Assembly: GCF_019655855.1 (NCBI RefSeq)
Contig: NZ_BPFX01000006.1
Span: forward strand, 213,564-277,563
Reading direction: 5' to 3'
DNA: 64,000 nt
Source of the DNA: Pseudomonas paralcaligenes
GTDB taxonomy: Bacteria > Pseudomonadota > Gammaproteobacteria > Pseudomonadales > Pseudomonadaceae
A program made the position numbers and the translations under genes. A model generated the notes under the pieces. That model did not search any database. It was given only the letters and a program-made list of their open reading frames with translations, and had not been told where the DNA came from. Below, piece after piece: positions 43,706-51,445 of the stretch; within the stretch, counting starts at the first letter, position 1; each line of letters starts with the position of its first letter.

Positions 43706-43979
43706 TCATTCATCGGCGTAATCCCCCGCGCAGAAGACGGTTTTGCCCCGGTCGAGGTCGCGGCGGATGCGGTGGAGGTTGATGACGCGATGGCGGCCGA
43801 TTTTGACGGTCGGCACGGTGTAGGTTTCGATCCAGCCGCGCACCACGTCTTCGGTGATCTGCTCGAAGCCCAGCAGCTGAGCCAGCACGTACTTCGTGCA
43901 GAACGGCGCGTCGCGGAAATCGGTTACGCGCTCGGGATTCCCCTCAAACGAAAGCCCCCACTACACCAGACTGTTTCAT
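43706..43979 (-). pseudogene. XisF/HTH-type regulator of prophage 2, start disturbed
   Basis: The body (CTKYVLAQLLGFEQITEDVV, IETYTVPTVKIGRHRVINLH, RGKTVFCAGDYADE) is homologous to the prophage 1 gene at 440-655 and sits divergent to the repressor. Homology extends upstream of the only good in-frame start (GTG 43888), with no other start before an in-frame stop. ATG 43979 would join after removal of one base near 43949. So either the N-terminus is broken or a short GTG form is used. Confidence 0.5.
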
Positions 43980-44021
43980 GTGAATGCCCCTATAATCCGA
44001 GCCAACTTAGCGATATGCCGA

Positions 44022-44086
44022 ATGAACATGTACCCTATACATATGTTCATAATACATCGTAATCGCGAGATGTACATAAAACATCT
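44022..44086. promoter_or_regulatory. Operator candidates of prophage 2 repressor
   Basis: Inverted repeats ATGAACAT (44022-44029)/ATGTTCAT (44043-44050) and AGATGT (44068-44073)/ACATCT (44081-44086), in the divergent region before the repressor. They share no motif with the prophage 1 operators. Confidence 0.55.
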
Positions 44087-44099
44087 ATGGCATTTCTCA

Positions 44100-44372
44100 A
44101 TGAGCGAAGGAATTAACGATAGAGGCCATCAATTACTTGAGGCAGCAAGCCTCAAGGCACTGGCCGAGGCAGGTAGCACTGACTATGTGCGATGGCAGAA
44201 CATTAAAAGAGGAAAAGCGAGGATCGGTGCAAACGAAATTGAGATCCTTGGACGTGTCTTTCCTACCTATAGATGGTGGTTACTGACGGGAGAGGTCCAG
44301 CCAGAGAACGGTCAGACTAGCCCCGACTACGACGAGGCCAGCCGAAACTTGAGCAGTCCAAACGCGGGATAG
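44100..44372 (+). CDS. Pf4r-like phage repressor (prophage 2)
   Basis: A 90-residue protein (MSEGINDRGHQLLEAASLKA), homologous to the repressor at 1158-1433: the YVRWQNIKRGKARIGANEIE block and the QTSPDYDEA signature. It should repress the early operon through the inverted repeats upstream. Starts further upstream (for example MYIKHLWHF) are open, but the homology begins here. Intact, so immunity to related phages is probably kept. Confidence 0.75.
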   Translation: MSEGINDRGHQLLEAASLKALAEAGSTDYVRWQNIKRGKARIGANEIEILGRVFPTYRWWLLTGEVQPENGQTSPDYDEASRNLSSPNAG

Positions 44373-44433
44373 CGATCACACAGGAAGTAGCTAGGCGCTG
44401 GTACGCCCGGATAGAGAGACGCTAGGGATAGAT

Positions 44434-44574
44434 ATGGAGAGAGCCTTAATAAAAGCTGCAGTTACTATCTTGGGAATATTTATTATCTACAACATGGGAC
44501 AACGGCTTCAGTCCCATGCAAATCGAAAAGCACAAGAGGCAAAAGCGAAAACTCATCACCAAGCGCCCCAGTGA
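44434..44574 (+). CDS. Small membrane peptide, 46 residues
   Basis: MERALIKAAVTILGIFIIYN then a basic, Gln/Lys-rich tail. One membrane helix near the N-terminus, weak AGGG ribosome site. It follows the repressor on the same strand and is convergent with the cargo operon. In prophage 1 the equivalent slot holds the 239-residue TM protein. Confidence 0.5.
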   Translation: MERALIKAAVTILGIFIIYNMGQRLQSHANRKAQEAKAKTHHQAPQ

Positions 44575-44581
44575 CACCGAA

Positions 44582-46204
44582 TCACTTCACCTTAGGTTTG
44601 ATTTTCTTTTTCGCCCGAATCAGTGGATCAACATCAATTTTTGCAATTTTTACTGAGTAACCAAGAGAACGGAGAGTTCGCAGAGAGTTCTTTAATGTGA
44701 CCTTGGAAAAGAAAGGCAGATCTTCTGGCAATTTCTTATCTGTCGCCACAGCATAAACAACCTGATAGGCTCGCGCATCAGGCATTGCCTTCGCATCGGC
44801 CAGCTTAAACCCTGCCGGCAACTTCCCATTTACTTTCTCTCTAAACTCTTGATCCCTAACAAAGACCTCTGCCGAAACGCAACCCTGAGCAAACAAATGA
44901 CTCAGTGTACTAGAGCTCCTGTAGTACTTAACATGAATCAGATCCTTCCAGTCTTTTATTAAATCGCAAAATTCAATCTTATCGTAAACCCCTCCAATTT
45001 TAATATTCCTCTTATCCATCAAATGATAGCTTGGATCCGCAACGCAAGCAGCAGCATTATACTCACCCTCAGTGTCATGCGAGTATATTGGCAGTTGGTG
45101 TTCGTAGACCTTAAGGTCAGATAAGAACGAATCGACACGACCAACGAAGTTCGCATCAACCCGATACCAAACACCATTTCTTAGAATATATTCCTCACCT
45201 CCAACGCTAACCTCTGCATACAAGCACCGGTAAGCACTCCAGCATTTAACATCCTTGTACTCACCATTATTAATATGAACGCTGGTGGCCCTCAGCGACT
45301 CGCAATTTAGCACCGAGTTCTTTTCCATCAGATAATCACAAAGATCATCAATATCCAAGACCACATGACGAGGCGTTCTAGGCCACATGTCAAACGAGTA
45401 CCCAATTTGGGTCTCCCAATCGACCACCTCAGGCTCTCCCAACCAAAGGCGTGAAAAATCCTGAGCCTTTAAAACATCATCAAGCTCGAGATCAAGAATC
45501 TGGGCCATTACAGAATCTCTGACCCTCGAAACATTATCAACCCATTCAAAGTTATCCGGGAGCTTCTTTTTATATCTAGATAGAGCTTCCTTGAGAATCG
45601 CCGGAAGGCCATCAAGCTCCATTGAAACAATGAGAGTTAAAGCATCTCGCCCTGTAACCTGAGCGCCAAAAACATCAACCATTGAGGCACCGGTTACCGC
45701 ATATAACATTTCAGTTTCAGAGTCGATATGCAGATCAAAAATATCGACTTCTCTAGCACTCTGCGTTCTAGAATTTAGAGGATTATGGTCGTAACTAGCT
45801 TTATCCAAGCTTCTTAATTTCTCAGGATCTACTGAGTTCAAGGTTACTCGCAAGCCGAAGTCACGCTCAATATTTTCATTGTGCAATAAGTGAAAACCAG
45901 AGCCGAAAGTCAGAATGAATTTCGCTCCACCGTGGCGCACAGTCAGTGCAGCGCCAACAGTACTAGAGTCCCCAAAAATACCCTCATCCACTTCAGGCCG
46001 GGTCGTAAATAGCTTTGTCCAGGGTGGAGAGTGCTTCGGAGGTTCCTGCTTGACATAAAGAGTAGCGCCTTCAACACCATCTATATCCAAAACCACAGGG
46101 GGCTTTGCAGATTCGATCTTAAGCACTGACGAGTCCAAACCTGCTGGATCTTTCGCCAGATAAATAGAAAGCCGCTCCTTTCTTTCCTTCTTTTTGACCG
46201 CCAT
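44582..46204 (-). CDS. DUF6119/TIGR04141-type cargo protein
   Basis: A 540-residue soluble protein that I recognise as the sporadically distributed DUF6119 (TIGR04141) family: an N-terminal RLSIYLAKDPAG start, a middle with VTGRDALTLIVSME, and the diagnostic C-terminal block KIGGVYDKIEFCDL, LIHVKYYRSSSTLSHLFAQG and SAEVFVRDQ. The patchy distribution of this family is what one expects of defence or mobile-element genes; its biochemistry is not known to me. Third gene of an AT-rich operon, 79 bases after the DprA-like gene, AAGGA before the ATG. Confidence 0.8.
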   Translation of the reverse strand: MAVKKKERKERLSIYLAKDPAGLDSSVLKIESAKPPVVLDIDGVEGATLYVKQEPPKHSPPWTKLFTTRPEVDEGIFGDSSTVGAALTVRHGGAKFILTFGSGFHLLHNENIERDFGLRVTLNSVDPEKLRSLDKASYDHNPLNSRTQSAREVDIFDLHIDSETEMLYAVTGASMVDVFGAQVTGRDALTLIVSMELDGLPAILKEALSRYKKKLPDNFEWVDNVSRVRDSVMAQILDLELDDVLKAQDFSRLWLGEPEVVDWETQIGYSFDMWPRTPRHVVLDIDDLCDYLMEKNSVLNCESLRATSVHINNGEYKDVKCWSAYRCLYAEVSVGGEEYILRNGVWYRVDANFVGRVDSFLSDLKVYEHQLPIYSHDTEGEYNAAACVADPSYHLMDKRNIKIGGVYDKIEFCDLIKDWKDLIHVKYYRSSSTLSHLFAQGCVSAEVFVRDQEFREKVNGKLPAGFKLADAKAMPDARAYQVVYAVATDKKLPEDLPFFSKVTLKNSLRTLRSLGYSVKIAKIDVDPLIRAKKKIKPKVK

Positions 46205-46283
46205 AAGAATCCTTACTTTAACGGCGTTTTCGATGATTTCAGGTCGCTACCAAAACATGAAGCAGTTCAGACGAAAATACAAA

Positions 46284-47216
46284 TCAGGAGAACAATTTCC
46301 CCTTGGACTCTTCTAATGCTCGAACAATCTCATAATAGTCATCCTTTGTGCGAACAGGACGCGCCCCCAGGTCTTGGACCATGTGCAAGGTCCCCTCCGA
46401 ATTCAAGCCCAGCGGATTACTTATGGAATGAGGAACAACTGCAAATAGAGGGCGATTCTCAGCAAGACAAAATCTCGCCTGAGTAATTGAGCCACTCTTC
46501 ATCTTAGCTTCTACGATAATAGACCCCGCAGAAAGCCCGACCTGTATTCTATTTCGATCAACGAAACTCTGCTTTTTCGGCGGAGTACCTGCTGGATGCT
46601 CAGATACCCAAGCCCCTCCAGCATCCAGAATCTTGTAACCAAGTTCAGAGTTAGCTGCCGGGTTAGGCTTTTCTATACCACCAGCCAATACAGCAATAGT
46701 GACGCCATTTGCATCCAGCGCTCCTTGATGAGCTGCAGCATCAATACCAAGAGCTAGCCCACTAACTACTGGCCATCCATTTTCCACCATAAACATGGCT
46801 ATTCTACGCGCGATTTCTCGACCTGAGTCAGTTGCCTCTCTAGCGCCAACAACAGCCACCCCTGGCAAAGGTGTTAATGCACTCAAATTTCCCTTAACGA
46901 ATAAAACCGGCGGAGCATTGTAAAGTGAAGCTAAAAATCGCGGATAACGCTCGTCGCAGATACAAATCATGCATACGCCATGCGAAGTATTTTTCTCATG
47001 ACTACGCCGCGCCACATCCCAATCATCTATAGATAGTGGAGATAGCCCCCAAAAGAAGCTGGAATAAATCTCCGAAACCTCAGAGAACCCCGAGGCTACC
47101 AGAAGATCCGCATTATGCTTGTTTAAAAAAATAGAAATACGATCTTGCGGAACTGATTTTTTCAGCAAAACCAAGGCTAGTAATTGTGAAAAATATTCAG
47201 CTCGCATTTCATCCAT
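46284..47216 (-). CDS. DprA/Smf-like (SLOG-fold) cargo protein
   Basis: A 310-residue protein with an N-terminal helical region and a DprA Rossmann-type core: VAVVGAREATDSGREIARR, VVSGLALGIDAAAHQGAL, TIAVLAGGIE, FVDRNRIQVGLSAGSIIVEA and SGSITQARFCLAENRP. Chromosomal DprA loads RecA on incoming DNA in transformation. This one is prophage-borne, overlaps a phosphoribosyltransferase gene by 8 bases and lacks the usual DprA neighbours. A nucleotide- or ssDNA-sensing role in phage defence is inferred. Confidence 0.85.
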   Translation of the reverse strand: MDEMRAEYFSQLLALVLLKKSVPQDRISIFLNKHNADLLVASGFSEVSEIYSSFFWGLSPLSIDDWDVARRSHEKNTSHGVCMICICDERYPRFLASLYNAPPVLFVKGNLSALTPLPGVAVVGAREATDSGREIARRIAMFMVENGWPVVSGLALGIDAAAHQGALDANGVTIAVLAGGIEKPNPAANSELGYKILDAGGAWVSEHPAGTPPKKQSFVDRNRIQVGLSAGSIIVEAKMKSGSITQARFCLAENRPLFAVVPHSISNPLGLNSEGTLHMVQDLGARPVRTKDDYYEIVRALEESKGKLFS

Positions 47217-47814
47217 CCTGACATGTTTTGCCGAGAGCGATCATCGCAACCCTAGAGGCACCTGCCTCCAACAAAATCCGCCTACATGCCAACAAACTAC
47301 AACCGGTAGTGGTCACGTCATCAAAAAGGAAAATCTCTTTACCAGCAACATCTCCACTAGATCGAATAGAATCTAAATGAATACGCTGCTCCCTTAACCC
47401 ACCAGTGGCCGCCTTCGGTACAGTTATATGCCGAGCAAGCGGATTACCCTCATTACTAAAACGAAATTCACCTTGAATACTATTAATTAGTTCCATCAGA
47501 CCGACAGAAACTCGCCAAGCAGTGCTAGATGGGACAACAGCAAAAGCACTTCTAGTTGTCTTATCAAGAAGAGTAGAAAGACCCGGAGGCTTTTGACTAG
47601 TTAGAGCCCTGCTAAAGAAGCTTACTGCTTTCTGCCTATACGCTAATTTTCGCGGATCTGTATTCTTGATATTCAATATATCGTGAGTCACCTGATCAAT
47701 CTTAGGGTTCTTCACATCATTTTTATACCAAGGATGATAGTCATACAGATACATGATGTCGTTATAATCGATTTCAGCGTAAACCCTTACTTCCTGGTGT
47801 GGCAGACTTCCCAC
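47209..47814 (-). CDS. ComF-like phosphoribosyltransferase, cargo
   Basis: A 201-residue type I phosphoribosyltransferase. The PRPP-binding loop is FLFDDVTTTGCSLLACRRI, with the acidic pair and TTTG. The N-terminal zinc finger of ComF is absent. The GTG start at 47814 has AGGAG seven bases upstream; TTG 47820 is a poorer choice. First gene of the three-gene cargo operon at the attR end of prophage 2. Confidence 0.8.
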   Translation of the reverse strand: MGSLPHQEVRVYAEIDYNDIMYLYDYHPWYKNDVKNPKIDQVTHDILNIKNTDPRKLAYRQKAVSFFSRALTSQKPPGLSTLLDKTTRSAFAVVPSSTAWRVSVGLMELINSIQGEFRFSNEGNPLARHITVPKAATGGLREQRIHLDSIRSSGDVAGKEIFLFDDVTTTGCSLLACRRILLEAGASRVAMIALGKTCQDG

Positions 47815-48053
47815 AAGCAAACTCCTCTTTGCAGTACAACCGCCCTCCCCTGCTTATCGGACAATACCGACCGAGAGAGCGCCTCTATAGGCATTCCTAT
47901 CGAGCAAACGCTAACGCGTGACCTACATCACGTAAATAGGGAGGTGACTACATCCGCTACTTTTTCTGAAATGCTCTGGTGCAGTGAGGTCGAAGGATGG
48001 CTGAAAGCCCCGATTTATGGGCCTCTCTGGGCTGGTAGGGCACGTCTCAGGTG
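47815..48053. other. Cargo promoter region, no gene seen
   Basis: 239 bases between the phosphoribosyltransferase gene and attR. It must contain the operon promoter, but I see no convincing -35/-10 pair, no RNA gene and no open frame with a start and ribosome site. Confidence 0.5.
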
Positions 48054-48140
48054 ATTCATAATGCTGATGTCCCAGCCTCGGTGTATCCACCATACATTTC
48101 AAAGGGTTAGCTTCGGCTAGCCCTTTGTCGTGTCTGGGCT
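48054..48140 (+). repeat. attR of prophage 2 (damaged tRNA-Met 3' copy)
   Basis: Repeat of 35498 onwards: ATTCATAATGCTGATGTCCC, then an 8-base gap relative to attL (most of the T-loop missing) and a TGTATCC in place of TGTAGCC, then CACCATACATTTCAAAGGG and the terminator hairpin at 48101-48126. It cannot make a tRNA. Confidence 0.88.
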
Positions 48141-48280
48141 GGCGAGATGGCCTCCTCGTCCGCACGGCTCATCCAAACTCCTCTTCCCAAGTCGTCCATT
48201 TCGGTTGAGCATTCGCCGCGAATGGCATCTCTATTGGCTTGAGCCCATCGCTCCATCGCCCAGACACTTCGGATACCACC

Positions 48281-48487
48281 ATGAGAGACAACTTCGAGAA
48301 CATTCGCGCCGAGCGCGACGTGCCGCTGCATCGCCCCCTTACGCCAGACTCCAGCTATGCGGGGCTGTGGAAGCAGATTGCCTTGGGCATCGTGGTCGGT
48401 TACTCGGTGCTGGGCGTGCTGAGTGCCGTCGGTTGGTTGGTTTTCGTCAAGCTGGCCCTGAGCGGGCTGCAGATCACTACGCCCTGA
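48281..48487 (+). CDS. Small membrane protein, 68 residues
   Basis: MRDNFENIRAERDVPLHRPL start, then one long hydrophobic helix (QIALGIVVGYSVLGVLSAVG and on). First host gene right of attR. Convergent with the DMT gene 5 bases away. Unknown family. Confidence 0.6.
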   Translation: MRDNFENIRAERDVPLHRPLTPDSSYAGLWKQIALGIVVGYSVLGVLSAVGWLVFVKLALSGLQITTP

Positions 48488-48492
48488 GCGAG

Positions 48493-49392
48493 CTAACGGG
48501 TCTGCGCCCTCCCGGCCAGTAGCAACCCACTGACGATCAACGCACCGCCCGCCCAATGATAGGGTTGCAGCCCCTCCCCCAGCAGCAGCCAGCCGAGGAT
48601 GGCGGTGAATACCGGCATCAGGTAGTTGCTCATCGCGGTGCGTGCCGGGCCCAGTTCGCGCAGGCCGATGTTCCATAGCTGGTAGGCCAGTACAGAGGCG
48701 AACAGGGCCGTGTAGCCGATGGCGGCGAGGTTGGGGAGGTTCGGCTCGAAGCGCGCGCCCTGCCACAGTTCCCAGGCGTAGAGCGGCGCCAGCATTGGCA
48801 GGCCGATCAGGACCAAGGCTCCGAGCAAGGTGAATGGCGGCAACTGGAAGTGCGCGCTCCAGCGGCGCAGCAGCAGCGAGTACAGCGCCCAGTCGAGTGT
48901 CGCCAGCACCATCAGTAGGTCGCCTTGGGCGAAGGAGAGGCTGGCCAGTACCTGCCAGTCACCACGACCGATCAGCCAGAGCAAACCGCACAGCGCCAGG
49001 ATCAGGCCGGCCCAGGCTCGTCGTGCTGGCCATTCGCCGAGCAGCAGCCCGGCGCCGAGGAAGGTGGCCAGCGGCAGGCAGGTGCTGACCAGGCTGATGT
49101 TGATCGCCACCGTGGTCTGAGCCGCGGTGTAGAGCAGGCCGTTGTAGAGGGTGATGGCCAGCAGCGCGGCGAACCACAACCGCCATCCCACCCGGCGAAG
49201 AACGTGACGGTGCTGCCAGAGCGATGGCCCGACCAGCGGCAGCAGGATCGCCAGCGCCAGAGCCCAACGCCAAAATGCCAGGGAGAACGGCGGGATGATG
49301 CCGGTGAAGGCGCGCGCCACCAGGGAGTTGCCCGCCCAGAACAGGCTCGCCAGGGCCAGGCCGACCCAGGCCAGCAGCGCGGCGCGACTCAC
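48493..49392 (-). CDS. EamA/DMT-family exporter
   Basis: A 299-residue ten-helix drug/metabolite transporter with two EamA repeats: LASLFWAGNSLVARAFTGII in the first and TALFASVLAYQLWNIGLREL, then VFTAILGWLLLGEGL, in the second. The GTG start follows the carbonic anhydrase stop directly. Substrate unknown; such proteins export amino acids or metabolites. Confidence 0.85.
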   Translation of the reverse strand: MSRAALLAWVGLALASLFWAGNSLVARAFTGIIPPFSLAFWRWALALAILLPLVGPSLWQHRHVLRRVGWRLWFAALLAITLYNGLLYTAAQTTVAINISLVSTCLPLATFLGAGLLLGEWPARRAWAGLILALCGLLWLIGRGDWQVLASLSFAQGDLLMVLATLDWALYSLLLRRWSAHFQLPPFTLLGALVLIGLPMLAPLYAWELWQGARFEPNLPNLAAIGYTALFASVLAYQLWNIGLRELGPARTAMSNYLMPVFTAILGWLLLGEGLQPYHWAGGALIVSGLLLAGRAQTR

Positions 49393-50037
49393 TCAGGACT
49401 CGCCGAGCGGACGCAGGCGGTATTGCGGTGGCAGCTGTTCCAGGCCACTGACGGTGACGTTGAGGTTCTTCCAGCGGCCGTCCTTGATGCCGTAGATGCA
49501 GCCATGCACGGCCAGTTGCTGGCCGCGATGCCAGGCATTCTGCACGATGGTGGTGTGGCCGACGTTGGCCACCTGCTGGATCACGTTCAGTTCGCACAGG
49601 CGGTCCACCCGCTCCTCTTCGCTGGCGAACTGGGCGAGGTGCTCGCGGTGCTCGTAGTAGAGGTCGCGGATCGAGCGCAGCCAGCCGTCGATCAGGCCGA
49701 ACTGGCGATCCTGCATGGCCGCGCGCACGCCGCCGCAACCGTAGTGGCCGGTGACCAGGATGTGTTTCACCTTGAGCACGTCGACCGCGTACTGGACCAC
49801 CGACAAGCAGTTGAGGTCGGTGTGCAGCACCACGTTGGCGACGTTGCGGTGGACGAAGATGTCGCCCGGCAGCAGGCCGACGATCTCGTTGGCCGGCACC
49901 CGAGCGTCCGAACAGCCGATCCACAGGAACTCGGGGGTCTGCTGCTTGGCCAGCTTGACGAAGAAGTCCGGGTCCTTCTCGGTGATCGACTCGGCCCAGC
50001 GCGCATTGTTGTCGAACAGGTGCTGCAGGTCGCTCAT
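49393..50037 (-). CDS. can: Beta-class carbonic anhydrase
   Basis: A 214-residue beta carbonic anhydrase. Zinc ligands Cys-Asp-His-Cys are visible: IGCSDARVPANEI gives the Cys and Asp-Arg dyad, and TGHYGCGGVRAA the His and Cys. It interconverts CO2 and bicarbonate in the cytoplasm. The same gene lies beside rimI in P. aeruginosa. It is 11 bases downstream of rimI, in one operon with it. Confidence 0.93.
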   Translation of the reverse strand: MSDLQHLFDNNARWAESITEKDPDFFVKLAKQQTPEFLWIGCSDARVPANEIVGLLPGDIFVHRNVANVVLHTDLNCLSVVQYAVDVLKVKHILVTGHYGCGGVRAAMQDRQFGLIDGWLRSIRDLYYEHREHLAQFASEEERVDRLCELNVIQQVANVGHTTIVQNAWHRGQQLAVHGCIYGIKDGRWKNLNVTVSGLEQLPPQYRLRPLGES

Positions 50038-50048
50038 GTTCCGCCTCG

Positions 50049-50501
50049 TCAGTCGATCAGGGTGCAGGCCATTACCAGGGCATCTTCGCGCCCGCCGGGG
50101 GCCGGGTAGTAGTCGCGGCGCCGGCCGATTTCGTTGAAACCGTAGCGCTCGTACAGTCGGTAGGCGCCCTGGTTGCTGGCGCGCACTTCGAGGAAGCACT
50201 CGCCGGCCTTGAGCGCCATGGCGCGACGCATCAGGTGCTCGAGCAATTGCAGGCCCAGGCCCTTGCCCTGGCCCTGCGGGCGCACAGTGATGTTGAGCAG
50301 GTGCGCCTCGTCGAGGATCACCTGGATGATGCCGTGTCCTACCTGCTCCTCGCCCTCGAACATCACCCAGCAGTCGTAGGACTTGAGGCCGTCGGCGAAC
50401 AGGTTACGGCTCCAGGGATGGCTGAAGGCGGCGTTCTCGATCTGCACCACGCGGTCCAGGTCCGCCTCGGTCATCGGGCGGAAGCTGATAACGCCGCTCA
50501 T
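50049..50501 (-). CDS. rimI: RimI, ribosomal protein S18 N-acetyltransferase
   Basis: A 150-residue GNAT acetyltransferase that acetylates the N-terminus of S18. The acetyl-CoA motif VRPQGQGKGLGLQLLEHL is clear, with ENAAFSHPW at the start and EVRASNQGAYRLYERYGF towards the end. The start at 50501 overlaps the holD stop. Confidence 0.92.
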   Translation of the reverse strand: MSGVISFRPMTEADLDRVVQIENAAFSHPWSRNLFADGLKSYDCWVMFEGEEQVGHGIIQVILDEAHLLNITVRPQGQGKGLGLQLLEHLMRRAMALKAGECFLEVRASNQGAYRLYERYGFNEIGRRRDYYPAPGGREDALVMACTLID

Positions 50502-51295
50502 GCGCCATGCTTCCAGCGCGGCATCACCCTGCGCATGGCGCGCCACAGCTCGGCCTTGCGCTCGGGCTCGTCCATCAGCAGCTCCAGGCTCGGCAGCGCC
50601 CAGGCAGCGCCCAGGCCTTCGACCTGCAGCTCGCGGTTGTAGGCTTGCTCATCCGCCTCGCCGGCGAAGCGCACGGCGGGCAGGCCGATCAGCCACAGGC
50701 AGCGGCAGGGCTCGGCCTCCAACTGGCCGGCGAGCACGCCCTGCACGTAGTCGCGGGCGGCATCCGGGCCCTGGTCCATGTTGCCGCGGGTGAGCAGCGG
50801 CCAGCGGATCGGCGAGCCATCGCCGACCTGCTGCGGGGCGTCCGGCAGGCCGGCGGCGCGCAACAGGTCCTTGAGCAACAGATAAGAAGGGTCGCGGCTC
50901 TGGAAGGGCTCGCCGGTGGCCAGCTCGACCAGCAGCGCGCAGTCGCCGGCGCGCAGCAGCTGCAGGGCGAAGCGCGGCAATGGCTGGACGATTCGCTGCG
51001 GCTGTTCCTCGACGATCGCTTCGGCCACTGGCTCGGCCTGTTGACGAACCTGGCTCCCCGGCCGCGGAATCTCGATCTTCGGGCGCTCGACAGGAGGCGG
51101 CACCGGTGCCTCACGCACACCTGCCGCAGCAGGCGTGACCTGCTCGGTAGGCATCTCGACAACCGCCGGTTCAGGCGGCGGCGGTTCGAGCAACTCCAGC
51201 CGCGATGGCGCGGCAAAGGGCAACGCGGTGCGCGGCAGCCAGCTGGCGACCTGCATAGCATCGAGGTAGGCACGTCGGCGTAGCTCGGGAATCAC
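50498..51295 (-). CDS. holD: HolD-like psi subunit of DNA polymerase III
   Basis: A 265-residue protein upstream of rimI, the position of the psi subunit in gammaproteobacteria. The N-terminal peptide (RRRAYLDAMQVASWLPR) is like the psi segment that binds the clamp loader and the C-terminal SLELLMDEPERKAELWRAMR is like the psi end. A proline- and glutamate-rich linker makes it longer than E. coli HolD, as in pseudomonads. With chi it links the polymerase to SSB. GTG start with GGAGG. Confidence 0.7.
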   Translation of the reverse strand: MIPELRRRAYLDAMQVASWLPRTALPFAAPSRLELLEPPPPEPAVVEMPTEQVTPAAAGVREAPVPPPVERPKIEIPRPGSQVRQQAEPVAEAIVEEQPQRIVQPLPRFALQLLRAGDCALLVELATGEPFQSRDPSYLLLKDLLRAAGLPDAPQQVGDGSPIRWPLLTRGNMDQGPDAARDYVQGVLAGQLEAEPCRCLWLIGLPAVRFAGEADEQAYNRELQVEGLGAAWALPSLELLMDEPERKAELWRAMRRVMPRWKHGA

Positions 51296-51445
51296 ACGCC
51301 CTCCACTTGCGCATGCGCGCCCCACCCGAAGGCATCGGGTGCGGCAGCTTGATGGGGATCGCGACCGGTTGCCCGTCAGGGCGTCGCATGATGCCGGCAA
51401 TTGTCGCGTGAAATACCCGGCGCGGAAAGCGCGGGAAGACGATCT

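Noticed and set aside
46284..47814. DprA and ComF as natural competence genes
   Set aside because: They lie inside a prophage next to attR, overlap each other, are AT-rich, and the ComF-like protein lacks the zinc finger. No other competence genes are near.
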